Below are positions 1 to 5,829 of a stretch of 5,829 bases of DNA, one piece after another. A program made the translations under genes and the position numbers. The stretch's first letter is position 1, and each line of letters starts with the position of its first letter. Where the stretch lies: assembly GCA_003220975.1 (NCBI GenBank), contig QHTX01000026.1:1-5829 (forward strand), read 5' to 3'. The notes below the pieces were generated by a model, which saw nothing but the letters and a program-made list of their open reading frames with translations, did not search any database and had not been told where the DNA came from. This DNA is from Gemmatimonadota bacterium. GTDB taxonomy: Bacteria > Gemmatimonadota > Gemmatimonadetes > Gemmatimonadales > GWC2-71-9.

Positions 1-374
1 AGCGGCAGCTCGCGGCGGCGCGCCAGCGGGGGATGCTCGCCGGCCTGGCGCTCAACCCCGCCTCGCCGCTCGCGCTCGCGGAGGAAGTGCTCACGGACCT
101 GGACCTGCTGCTGCTCATGACCGTGAATCCCGGCTTCGGCGGGCAGACGTATTTGCCGGCGTCGAACGACAAGATCCGGCGCGCCCGGGAGCTCCTGAGC
201 GCGCACGGCTCGCGCGCGTTTCTCGAGGTGGACGGGGGCATCACCCCGCACACGATCGCGGCGGCGCACGCGGCGGGGGCGGACACGTTCGTCGCCGGCA
301 ACGCGGTGTTTGCGAGCCCCGACCCCGGGCGCGAAGTGCGGGAGCTCAAGCGCCGCTGTTTGGTGACCGTATGA
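1..374 (+). CDS. rpe: Ribulose-phosphate 3-epimerase, 3' part (start outside window)
   Basis: Interconverts ribulose 5-phosphate and xylulose 5-phosphate in the cytoplasm, in the pentose phosphate and Calvin pathways. The open frame runs in from the window edge (first full codon at base 3), so about the first 100 residues of this roughly 220-residue TIM-barrel enzyme are missing. The ATG at 33 is internal, because the residues before it (RQLAAARQRG) read as normal family sequence. Visible motifs, in order: ALNPASPL; MTVNPGFGGQ (the VNPGFGGQ part at 123-146), the family's phosphate/active-site loop; EVDGGI, with the catalytic Asp codon at 231-233; and AGNAVF, the second phosphate-binding loop, with Asn where Ser is more usual. 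The TGA at 372-374 overlaps the ATG of the next gene in an ATGA, suggesting coupled translation. Identification rests on several family motifs in the right order and is secure. Confidence 0.95.
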   Translation, partial: RQLAAARQRGMLAGLALNPASPLALAEEVLTDLDLLLLMTVNPGFGGQTYLPASNDKIRRARELLSAHGSRAFLEVDGGITPHTIAAAHAAGADTFVAGNAVFASPDPGREVRELKRRCLVTV

Positions 375-922
375 GCCACCCGCGTCAGTGGTCGGTCGGC
401 ATCGGGATCGTGACGGCGCTCGTGTTCGGCACCGCGCTCGTCATCAAGATCCGGCCGCAGATCGATCTCGTCGCCGTGGGATCGCGGGCCCCCGAGTTCC
501 GGGCCACGAGCCTGGCGACCGGCCGCCGCGTCACGCTGGCCGACTACCGCGGCACGGTGGTCCTGCTCAACGTGTGGGCGACGTGGTGCCAGCCGTGCCG
601 CGTCGAGATGCCCTCCATGGAGCGCCTGCATCAACGGCTCGGCGGAGGGGAGGACTTCAAGATCTTGGCGGTGAGCGTCGATGAGGGCGGCGACTCGGTC
701 GTCGCCGCGTTCGCGCGCGAGCTGGGGCTCTCGTTCGACATCCTGCACGATCAGTCCGGCGCCATCCAGCGGTCCTACCAGACGACGGGCGTGCCCGAGA
801 GCTGGGTGATCGACCGGCACGGCGTGATTGTGAAGAAGGTGATCGGGCCTTCGGAATGGGACGGCCCGGTGAACGAAGCCCTCATCCGGCGATTGATCGC
901 GGAGCGCCCCGATGGCGATTAG
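371..922 (+). CDS. Membrane-anchored TlpA/ResA-like thiol-disulfide oxidoreductase
   Basis: A 183-residue thioredoxin-fold protein, probably tethered to the inner membrane and facing the periplasm. Residues about 8-26 form one hydrophobic segment without a clear cleavage site, so it reads as a signal anchor. The TlpA-type domain follows: GSRAPEF (37-43) opens the AhpC/TSA-like fold, WCQPC at 72-76 is the redox-active CxxC, and Pro142 in TTGVPESWVID is the cis-proline opposite it. The WCxPC form and the VPESWVID strand are typical of TlpA, ResA and CcmG proteins, which reduce disulfides, often of apocytochrome c or cytochrome oxidase assembly factors. The specific substrate cannot be told from sequence. 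A role in maturing c-type cytochromes, such as the dihaem gene at 3709-5763, is possible but unproven. The start shares ATGA with the rpe stop, and I see no strong Shine-Dalgarno, so translation may depend on coupling to rpe. Confidence 0.9.
   Translation: MSHPRQWSVGIGIVTALVFGTALVIKIRPQIDLVAVGSRAPEFRATSLATGRRVTLADYRGTVVLLNVWATWCQPCRVEMPSMERLHQRLGGGEDFKILAVSVDEGGDSVVAAFARELGLSFDILHDQSGAIQRSYQTTGVPESWVIDRHGVIVKKVIGPSEWDGPVNEALIRRLIAERPDGD
901..904 (+). promoter_or_regulatory. Shine-Dalgarno for the YbbR-like gene
   Basis: GGAG lies 7 bases before the ATG at 912 and inside the end of the TlpA-like gene. It is the clearest ribosome binding site in the operon and supports 912 as the start despite the 11 bp overlap with the upstream gene. 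Confidence 0.55.
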
Positions 923-1841
923 CATCGGTCAGCTGTTCGTGCGGAACTGGCCGATCAAGCTCGCGGCCATCTTCTTCGCGATCATGCTGTACGTCGCGGT
1001 GGCCGCGCAGCAGCCGCTGACGCAGAGCCTCGCGATGCACGTCGCCGTCGCCGTCCCGCCCGGTCGCAGCATCCGGCAGCAGCCGGCGAACGTCACGGTC
1101 GTGATCATCGGCAAGGGGACGGAGGTGATGAAGCTCCGGTCGATCTCCCACGTGATCCACCGGGTGGTGCCGGACACGTTCTCGGCGTCCGTGTGGCACG
1201 TCCACCTGCAGCCCGCCGACGTGGAGATTCCCAAGGGCACCGACGTGCAGGTGGCGGACATCACGCCCCGCGACTTCGATGTGGTCCTGGACTCGGTGGG
1301 CACCAAGGACGTGAAGATCGCACCGCGCGTGAAGGTCGAAGCGGATTCGGGGTACGTGCTGCGCGGGTTCTCGATCGTCCCCAACCTCGCCCACCTCATC
1401 GGGCCGGAAAAGAGCCTGGCGCGGATCGATTCCGTCACCACCCTCTCGATCGAGATCTCGAGCGTCACGGGCCCGTTCTTCCGCACTGTCCCGATCGACA
1501 CCGCACTGCTCGGCATCGTGCGCATCTCGCCCAAGGAGGTGCGGGTCGCCGGCGAAGTCGTCGCGGTCATCGAGCGCTCGATCCCGGGCGTCCCCGTCAC
1601 CACGGCGGCCTCGGGCTTCACCGGCTTCCTGCTGTCGCCCGAGCGGGTGTCGGTGTCCGTGCGGGGGCCCGAATCAAAGGTGAATACGCTTACCAAGGAC
1701 AGCGTGCGCGTCGTGGCGCACCTCGTCGGCAAGGCGGGGCCGGGTGCCTACGCCCGGCTCACCGTCACCGCACCGCCGGGCGTCCGGGCGCGTGCCGTGC
1801 CCGACTCCGTGGGCCTGAAGCGCCGGACCGGCCGTGGCTGA
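912..1841 (+). CDS. YbbR-domain (CdaR-like) membrane-anchored protein
   Basis: A 309-residue protein with an N-terminal transmembrane segment (about 15-32, after NWPIKL) and an otherwise exported beta-rich body. The opening resembles the usual YbbR start: a short polar stretch, then a Lys-containing hydrophobic helix. The body seems to hold about three YbbR-like repeats, near 38-125, 130-215 and 220-295. Two carry the family's ITP.D / ISPKEV strand, followed by pro-rich turns such as IVPNLAHLIGPE. In Firmicutes, the YbbR protein CdaR binds and modulates the diadenylate cyclase CdaA. No cyclase gene is in this window, so a c-di-AMP link here is only a family-based possibility. The gene overlaps the TlpA-like gene by 11 bp and tsaD by 8 bp, so it sits inside the coupled operon. 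The basic C-terminus (LKRRTGRG) has no recognised domain. Family assignment is good; molecular role is unknown. Confidence 0.82.
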   Translation: MAISIGQLFVRNWPIKLAAIFFAIMLYVAVAAQQPLTQSLAMHVAVAVPPGRSIRQQPANVTVVIIGKGTEVMKLRSISHVIHRVVPDTFSASVWHVHLQPADVEIPKGTDVQVADITPRDFDVVLDSVGTKDVKIAPRVKVEADSGYVLRGFSIVPNLAHLIGPEKSLARIDSVTTLSIEISSVTGPFFRTVPIDTALLGIVRISPKEVRVAGEVVAVIERSIPGVPVTTAASGFTGFLLSPERVSVSVRGPESKVNTLTKDSVRVVAHLVGKAGPGAYARLTVTAPPGVRARAVPDSVGLKRRTGRG

Positions 1842-2892
1842 GGTCGTCCTCGGCATCGAGACGTCGTGCGACGAGACCTCCGCCGCCGTGCTCGTCGGCG
1901 AGCAACGGCGGCCGGAGCTGGCGAGCCTCGTCATCCTGTCGCAGGACGTGCACAAAGTGTTCGGGGGGGTGGTGCCCGAGCTCGCGAGCCGGGCCCACCT
2001 CACGGCGCTGCCTGCAGTCGTGGCCCGCGCGCTCACCGAAGCCGGGGTGACCTGGACCGCCGTGGACGCCGTCGTGGTGACCCAGGGGCCCGGCCTCGCG
2101 GGCGCCCTGCTGGTGGGCGTCGTGTACGCCAAGGCCCTCGCCTACGCCGGGGGGCGCGCGCTGATCGGCGTGCACCACATGGAGGGTCACCTGTTCGCGC
2201 CGGCGATCGAAGATCCCGATCTGGCGCCGCCGTTCGTCGCACTGCTCGTGTCGGGCGGTCACACGCTGTTGCTCGACGTCCCGGCCTGGGGGCGCTACCG
2301 CCTGCTGGGCCAGACGCGCGACGACGCGGCGGGCGAGGCGTTCGACAAGGTCGCGACGCTACTTGGCCTCGAGTATCCCGGGGGGCCAGCGATCGAGCGG
2401 CTGGCCCCGCACGGCGACCCGGCGCGCTTCACGTTCCCGCGCCCGATGCGGGACGACGGGTTTGAGTTCTCGTTCTCCGGGCTCAAGACCGCCGTGCTGC
2501 ACGCGGTCCGGGCGAGCGGCGATCTGGAGCGGGACCGGCCACACCTGGCCCGGGCGTTCCAGGACGCGGTGCTCGACGTGCTCGTCACCAAGCTGGAGCG
2601 CGCCGTGCGCGCCACCGGCTACCGAACGGCGGTGCTGGGCGGCGGCGTGGCGTGCAGCCGCGCCCTCGCCGCGCTCGCCGCCGAGCGGCTCTCCGGACGG
2701 GCGCGCGTCGCGGTCGCGAGCCCACGGCTGAATGCCGACAACGCCGCGATGATCGCGCGCGCTGGCTGGTACCGCCTCGGCCTGGGCGAGCGCAGCGACT
2801 GGACCCTCGACGCCCGCGCCGATCTGCCGCTGCCGGGACTCGAGCCGGCTCCCCCGGCCCGCGTCTCGCCCTCTCACTCCTCGCGCCTATGA
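1834..2892 (+). CDS. tsaD: tRNA N6-threonylcarbamoyladenosine synthase subunit TsaD (Kae1/Gcp)
   Basis: Transfers the threonylcarbamoyl group from threonylcarbamoyl-AMP to A37 of ANN-decoding tRNAs, acting in the cytoplasm with TsaB and TsaE. At 352 residues it has normal length. Motifs: LGIETSCDETSAAV at the N-terminus (ASKHA phosphate 1 region); HHMEGH at 114-119, whose His115 and His119 match the metal ligands; LVSGGHT ending at 144; FSFSGLKTAV at 212-221; LGGGVACS near 268-275; and ADNAAMIA with Asp302, the third metal ligand. The start is GTG at 1834: it places the conserved IETSCDET motif at the usual distance from the N-terminus, and only a weak GGA lies 6 bases upstream. It overlaps the YbbR-like gene by 8 bp, and its TGA overlaps the lgt ATG. 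The last 20 or so residues form a Pro/Ser-rich tail unlikely to be catalytic. tsaB and tsaE are not in the window. Confidence 0.97.
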   Translation: MAEVVLGIETSCDETSAAVLVGEQRRPELASLVILSQDVHKVFGGVVPELASRAHLTALPAVVARALTEAGVTWTAVDAVVVTQGPGLAGALLVGVVYAKALAYAGGRALIGVHHMEGHLFAPAIEDPDLAPPFVALLVSGGHTLLLDVPAWGRYRLLGQTRDDAAGEAFDKVATLLGLEYPGGPAIERLAPHGDPARFTFPRPMRDDGFEFSFSGLKTAVLHAVRASGDLERDRPHLARAFQDAVLDVLVTKLERAVRATGYRTAVLGGGVACSRALAALAAERLSGRARVAVASPRLNADNAAMIARAGWYRLGLGERSDWTLDARADLPLPGLEPAPPARVSPSHSSRL

Positions 2893-3749
2893 CGATCTAT
2901 CCGTTCACGCTCCACCTCGGGCCCCTTCCCATCACGGGCTACGGCCTGATGATGATGGTGTCCTTCTTCATGGCGATGTGGTCGATCCAGGTCGACCTGA
3001 AGAGCCGCGGCATGAACGAGGACTACGCCGCCGACATCATCTTTGCCGCCGTGATCGGCGGCATCATCGGGGCGAAGTTGTGGTACGTGCTGTTCTCGGG
3101 AGAGTGGGACTCGCTGTTCCGTCGCGGGGGGTTCGTCTGGTACGGCGGCTTCCTCGGCGGCGTCGTCGCCGTCCTGCTCAACGGCTGGCGCAAGGGTGTC
3201 CCGGCGCGCTGGACCTGCGAGCTCACGGCGACCGCCGTGCCGCTCGGGCACGCCCTGGGGCGCGTCGGCTGCTTTCTCGTGAACGACGACTACGGGATCC
3301 CGTCCACCCTCCCGTGGGCGATGAAGTTCCCCGAGGGGCTTCCCCCGACGACCGTGGCGAACCTGGAGCAGATGCACGTGACGTTTCCGCCCGGCACGAA
3401 CCCGGCCGAGGTCATCGCGGTCCACCCCACGCAGCTGTACGAGACGGCGCTGTTGTTGCTCGTGTTTTGGTGGCTCTGGCGGCGGCGCGACCACCGCCAC
3501 GGCACGGGATGGCTGTTCGGGATGTACCTGGTGCTCGGCGGCGCGGAGCGGTTTCTGGTGGAATTCGTGCGCGCCAAGGACGACCGGGTGTTCGGCCCGC
3601 TCTCGCTCGCCCAGCTCACAAGCGTGGGGCTCATCCTCATGGGAGTGTATCTGCTGCGGCGGTGGCGCGAGCCCGTGACGGCGCTCGTCACTGCCGCGCT
3701 CCAGCGGCCTACGGAAAAGACGGCCGCCGCCGCTCCTGGGAAGCGATAA
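2889..3749 (+). CDS. lgt: Prolipoprotein diacylglyceryl transferase (divergent Lgt)
   Basis: Integral inner-membrane enzyme that moves diacylglycerol from phosphatidylglycerol to the lipobox Cys of prolipoproteins, the first step of lipoprotein maturation. It has 286 residues from the ATG at 2889, about family length, with several hydrophobic helices. Diagnostic parts: ITGYGLMM (Tyr18, matching the conserved Tyr of helix 1), WYGGFLGG (84-91), the signature GRVGCFLVNDDYG (124-136), VHPTQLYE (178-185), and ERFLVEFVR with Arg221 and Arg228. Arg125 and Arg221 line up with E. coli Arg143 and Arg239. Departures from E. coli are Tyr85 for His103, Cys128 for Asn146 and Asp133 for Glu151; these look like the GCF-type Lgt branch rather than decay. 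The ATG shares ATGA with the tsaD stop, and the preceding bases are pyrimidine-rich without a Shine-Dalgarno, so translation is probably coupled. The 3' end overlaps the opposite-strand iron permease gene by 41 bp. Confidence 0.93.
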   Translation: MTIYPFTLHLGPLPITGYGLMMMVSFFMAMWSIQVDLKSRGMNEDYAADIIFAAVIGGIIGAKLWYVLFSGEWDSLFRRGGFVWYGGFLGGVVAVLLNGWRKGVPARWTCELTATAVPLGHALGRVGCFLVNDDYGIPSTLPWAMKFPEGLPPTTVANLEQMHVTFPPGTNPAEVIAVHPTQLYETALLLLVFWWLWRRRDHRHGTGWLFGMYLVLGGAERFLVEFVRAKDDRVFGPLSLAQLTSVGLILMGVYLLRRWREPVTALVTAALQRPTEKTAAAAPGKR

Positions 3750-5763
3750 TGCGATTGCGGTGCAGAAAGATGACCGCCACCAGCAGCAGCGCAATGAGCA
3801 GCAGCTGGAGCGCCAACGACTGCACGGTCGGATAGATCCCGAGCACGGGGATGCGCGGGGCCCACTCCACCACGCTCGTGCGCACCAGCCCCGCCTCCTG
3901 GAGATCCGCGATCCCCTTCCCCGCAAACACGAACGCCATGTAGTAGAGCATCGCGCTCGTCACCGCGAAGAACGGCTTGAGGGGCACCTTCACGCCGAAT
4001 CGGTTGATCGCCACGAACACGCCGACGAGTGCTATGGACGCCACGACGACTCCGGCCAGCACCGCCGCCGTGCCCGCGCCGGTGGCCGAGGTGAGCAGCG
4101 CCTTGTAGAACAGGATCGTCTCGAACCCCTCGCGGTACACGGCCAGGAACGCGACCGACGACAGCGCGAAGGCCGAGCCGGTGGAGAGCGCGTCCTCCAT
4201 CCGTCCCTTCACGAACGCGCTCCACTTGGCCACCTCGATCTTCGAGAGCAGCCAGTAGCTCACGTAGAACAGCACGGCGGTGGCGAGCAGCATGGTGCCG
4301 CCCTCGAGCGTCTCGCGCTGGCCCGGCGTGATCTCGAACAGCAGCTCGACCACCACGGCGGTAACGACGCTCGCGGCGACCGCGGCCCAGGCGCCCTGCG
4401 CCACGTGCCGCCGCCGCTCCAGCGCGCCCGCCTTCGCAAGGAAGGCCATCAGCGCCGCCACGATGAGGATGGCCTCGAACCCCTCCCGCAAGAGCAGCAC
4501 GAACGACTGCATGAACAGATTCGCGCCCGAGCTCCTGTCGGCCACGAGCCGCTCGGCCCGCTCGAGCCCTCCGAGGAGCCGCGCGTGAACGGCGTCCAGG
4601 TCGGCCGGGCCGGCGCCCGCCGCCGCCCGCGCGCGCAACGCGGCGAATGCGTCCTCCAGCTCGCCCGCCAGCGCGGCGTTCTTCGCCCGGACGTCCGTTT
4701 CCACCTGCTCGAAGGTGAGGTACGCGTCGAATGCGAGCTTGTCGGAGCGGAGCGCCACCGCCGAGTCGAGCTGGCGCCGCACCGCCGCGAAGGTCGCGGC
4801 CGCGGGCGACGCCTGGTACCGCTGGCGCTCGGCGGTGACAATCACCCGCAGGAAGGCGACGACCTCGGCCGCCTGCTCCCGGTCCAGCGCGCGCGCGAAG
4901 CCGGGCATCGGCGTGCCCGGCCGGCCGCGCAGAATCAACTGCTCGAGCTCGCCGTCGGAGAACCGGCCTTGCACCGCCAGGTCCCGCAGCGCGGGCGGCC
5001 GCACCGACAGCGACGCCGCGAGCACCCCGTCCCCGCCGCCCGTCCCGCCATGACAGGACGCGCACTGCGCCGTGTACAGCCCCTCGCCTTCGCGCACCCG
5101 CTGGTCGTCCGCCCGCAACGTCGCCACGTACGTGGCGACCGCCCAGCGATCCTCGGGCGAGAGCGTCTCCTCGAACTGGGGCATCGCGGTGCCCGCTACG
5201 CCGATCGTGACCTTGCGGTACACGTCCACCGGCGAGACGGTGCCCATCGCGGCGCGGTCGGCGAGACTGGCGGGCGGAGGGCCCTCGAGGTGCCTGGCCT
5301 TGGGCCCGTCGCCCAGCCCCGTCGCACCGTGACACTGTACGCACTGCTCCGTGTAGACCGCCGCCCCGCGCGCCAGCGCCGGGGGCCGCAGCGGGAAGGG
5401 GTCGAGCGCGCCGCCCGCCGCGGCGGCGATGCGCTGGACCAGCGTGGCGGCGCGCTCGGCGACCGAGTCGGGCGGAGCCACCCGCTCGATCAGGGCCCGC
5501 AGCGCCACGAGCCCGCTGTCCGTCGCGGCCCGCACGGCGGCCGGCAGTCCCCCGACGTCGGCCCGGGCCCCGTCGAGGAATTGCTTGGCCTCGTCCACCT
5601 CGGCGGGCGCGAGCACCCGGCCGCCACGGGCCGGCACGCCGGTCGCATACTCCTTGGCGGCGAGGGAGGTTGCGGCCACAATGCGGCGCGCCACGGATAG
5701 GGAGTCGCTCCCCTGCGCTGCCGCCGGGGCCGGGAGGGCCGCGACACAGACGCTCAACAGCAA
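3709..5763 (-). CDS. Cytochrome c / FTR1 family iron permease fusion
   Basis: A 684-residue (from TTG at 5763) fusion predicted to take up iron across the inner membrane. Order of parts: signal peptide ending near PAAAQ (about 1-17); a helical N-terminal region (20-125); first cytochrome c domain with CVQCH 141-145 and likely axial Met194; second with CASCH 234-238 and likely Met286 in GTPMPGF; a charged helical linker (about 310-410); then an FTR1 domain with about seven membrane helices (418-667). The FTR1 part carries two REGFE motifs, 426-430 and 544-548, matching the REXXE iron-binding motifs of yeast Ftr1 and bacterial EfeU. By analogy with Fet3-Ftr1 and EfeUOB, the haem domains may pass electrons to or from iron at the permease entrance; that is inference. 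No efeO, efeB or fur gene is nearby. Stop is TAG at 3711-3709, 41 bp inside the lgt end. The start is uncertain: see the noncanonical-start finding. Confidence 0.93.
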   Translation of the reverse strand: MLLSVCVAALPAPAAAQGSDSLSVARRIVAATSLAAKEYATGVPARGGRVLAPAEVDEAKQFLDGARADVGGLPAAVRAATDSGLVALRALIERVAPPDSVAERAATLVQRIAAAAGGALDPFPLRPPALARGAAVYTEQCVQCHGATGLGDGPKARHLEGPPPASLADRAAMGTVSPVDVYRKVTIGVAGTAMPQFEETLSPEDRWAVATYVATLRADDQRVREGEGLYTAQCASCHGGTGGGDGVLAASLSVRPPALRDLAVQGRFSDGELEQLILRGRPGTPMPGFARALDREQAAEVVAFLRVIVTAERQRYQASPAAATFAAVRRQLDSAVALRSDKLAFDAYLTFEQVETDVRAKNAALAGELEDAFAALRARAAAGAGPADLDAVHARLLGGLERAERLVADRSSGANLFMQSFVLLLREGFEAILIVAALMAFLAKAGALERRRHVAQGAWAAVAASVVTAVVVELLFEITPGQRETLEGGTMLLATAVLFYVSYWLLSKIEVAKWSAFVKGRMEDALSTGSAFALSSVAFLAVYREGFETILFYKALLTSATGAGTAAVLAGVVVASIALVGVFVAINRFGVKVPLKPFFAVTSAMLYYMAFVFAGKGIADLQEAGLVRTSVVEWAPRIPVLGIYPTVQSLALQLLLIALLLVAVIFLHRNRIIASQERRRPSFP

Positions 5764-5829
5764 GAAGACAAAGGGCTTGCGGTAGATGGGAAGAGTCTCA
5801 GGAACGAGGTGTCAAGAAACTAGAGTGAT
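5764..5829 (-). other. Leader / upstream region of the cytochrome c-FTR1 gene
   Basis: The only stretch outside called genes. On the minus strand, an in-frame TGA at 5814-5812 bounds how far the permease frame can extend upstream. Between this stop and the TTG at 5763 there is no in-frame ATG, GTG or TTG. The in-frame codons from 5787 onward (ATC TAC CGC AAG CCC TTT GTC TTC) read IYRKPFVF and would extend the signal peptide with a basic n-region. No clear Shine-Dalgarno precedes either 5787 or 5763. No obvious palindromic Fur-like operator is visible, though the region is cut by the window edge. Confidence 0.6.
5786..5815 (-). promoter_or_regulatory. Possible sigma-70-type promoter for the iron permease gene
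   Basis: On the minus strand, 5815-5810 reads TTGACA, a perfect -35 consensus. After 18 bases, 5791-5786 reads TCCCAT, matching only three of six -10 positions. Position and orientation suit the permease gene, but the -10 is weak. If transcription began about 7 bases past it, the alternative start at 5787 would lie outside the mRNA, so this promoter and that start exclude each other. Confidence 0.3.

Noticed and set aside
33..374. Complete small gene starting at the ATG at 33
   Set aside because: The frame is open to the window edge, and the preceding residues continue the epimerase fold, so this is the 3' part of rpe, not a short gene.
1193..2050. Plus-strand open frame spanning the YbbR/tsaD junction
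   Set aside because: Low-complexity Arg/Pro/Gly translation and full overlap with two recognisable genes mark it as a shadow.
2652..2888. N-terminal extension of lgt from an upstream in-frame ATG
   Set aside because: The extra 79 residues lie inside tsaD, are Arg-rich and unlike Lgt. The ATG at 2889 gives the normal family N-terminus.
3701..3750. Possible hairpin terminator at the lgt/permease convergence (CCAGCGGC ... GCCGCTCCTGG)
   Set aside because: The arms pair only with an interruption, there is no T-run on either strand, and the sequence is coding on both.
3290..5344. A second minus-strand frame as long as the real permease gene (684 codons)
   Set aside because: It is a frame-shifted reading of the permease gene for most of its length: Arg/Gly/Ala-rich, no motifs. 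The equal length is coincidence.
3760..5700. A 646-codon plus-strand open frame opposite the iron permease gene
   Set aside because: Its translation is dominated by Arg, His, Gln, Gly and Pro with no domain or hydrophobic core, as expected from the antisense of a GC-rich gene. The minus-strand reading has clear haem and REGFE motifs.
5722..5763. Lipoprotein signal (lipobox) in the permease leader, LLLSVC
   Set aside because: The residue before Cys is Val, not Gly/Ala/Ser, and a better AxA-type cleavage site (PAAAQ) follows, so ordinary signal peptidase I processing is more likely.
5764..5829. Fur-type operator upstream of the iron permease gene
   Set aside because: I see no GATAATGATAATCATTATC-like inverted repeat; the region has a few A/T patches only.

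Overview
The window is a gene-dense, very GC-rich bacterial segment (roughly 70% G+C by eye). It carries five plus-strand genes in a tightly overlapping run, meeting one long minus-strand gene tail to tail. Gene content and style fit a Gemmatimonadota-type or similar high-GC Gram-negative bacterium: a YbbR protein beside tsaD, a divergent Lgt with a Cys/Asp signature, and a cytochrome c/FTR1 fusion. This placement is inference from family resemblance, not a database result.

Plus strand, 1-3749: the 3' part of rpe (ribulose-phosphate 3-epimerase), a membrane-anchored TlpA-like thiol-disulfide oxidoreductase with a WCQPC active site, a YbbR/CdaR-like membrane-anchored protein, tsaD (tRNA t6A synthesis), and lgt (prolipoprotein diacylglyceryl transferase). 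Every junction overlaps: 4 bp ATGA, 11 bp, 8 bp, 4 bp ATGA. This strongly suggests one operon with translational coupling. The genes are housekeeping or cell-envelope functions and do not form one obvious pathway. TlpA, YbbR and Lgt all act at the inner membrane or periplasm.

Minus strand, 5763-3709: a 684-residue fusion of a secreted N-terminal region, two c-type haem domains (CVQCH, CASCH) and a C-terminal FTR1-type iron permease with two REGFE motifs. This is the most distinctive gene here. It probably couples periplasmic electron transfer to iron uptake. It overlaps the end of lgt by 41 bp on the opposite strand. Its start is problematic: no ATG or GTG lies in frame before the signal peptide, and in-frame codons upstream of the TTG start encode what looks like the basic n-region of the same signal peptide.

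The last 66 bases (5764-5829) hold the leader and probable promoter of the iron permease gene. I see no RNA genes, mobile elements, CRISPR arrays or long repeats. I did not find a convincing new multi-gene system; most of the window is ordinary chromosomal core sequence.
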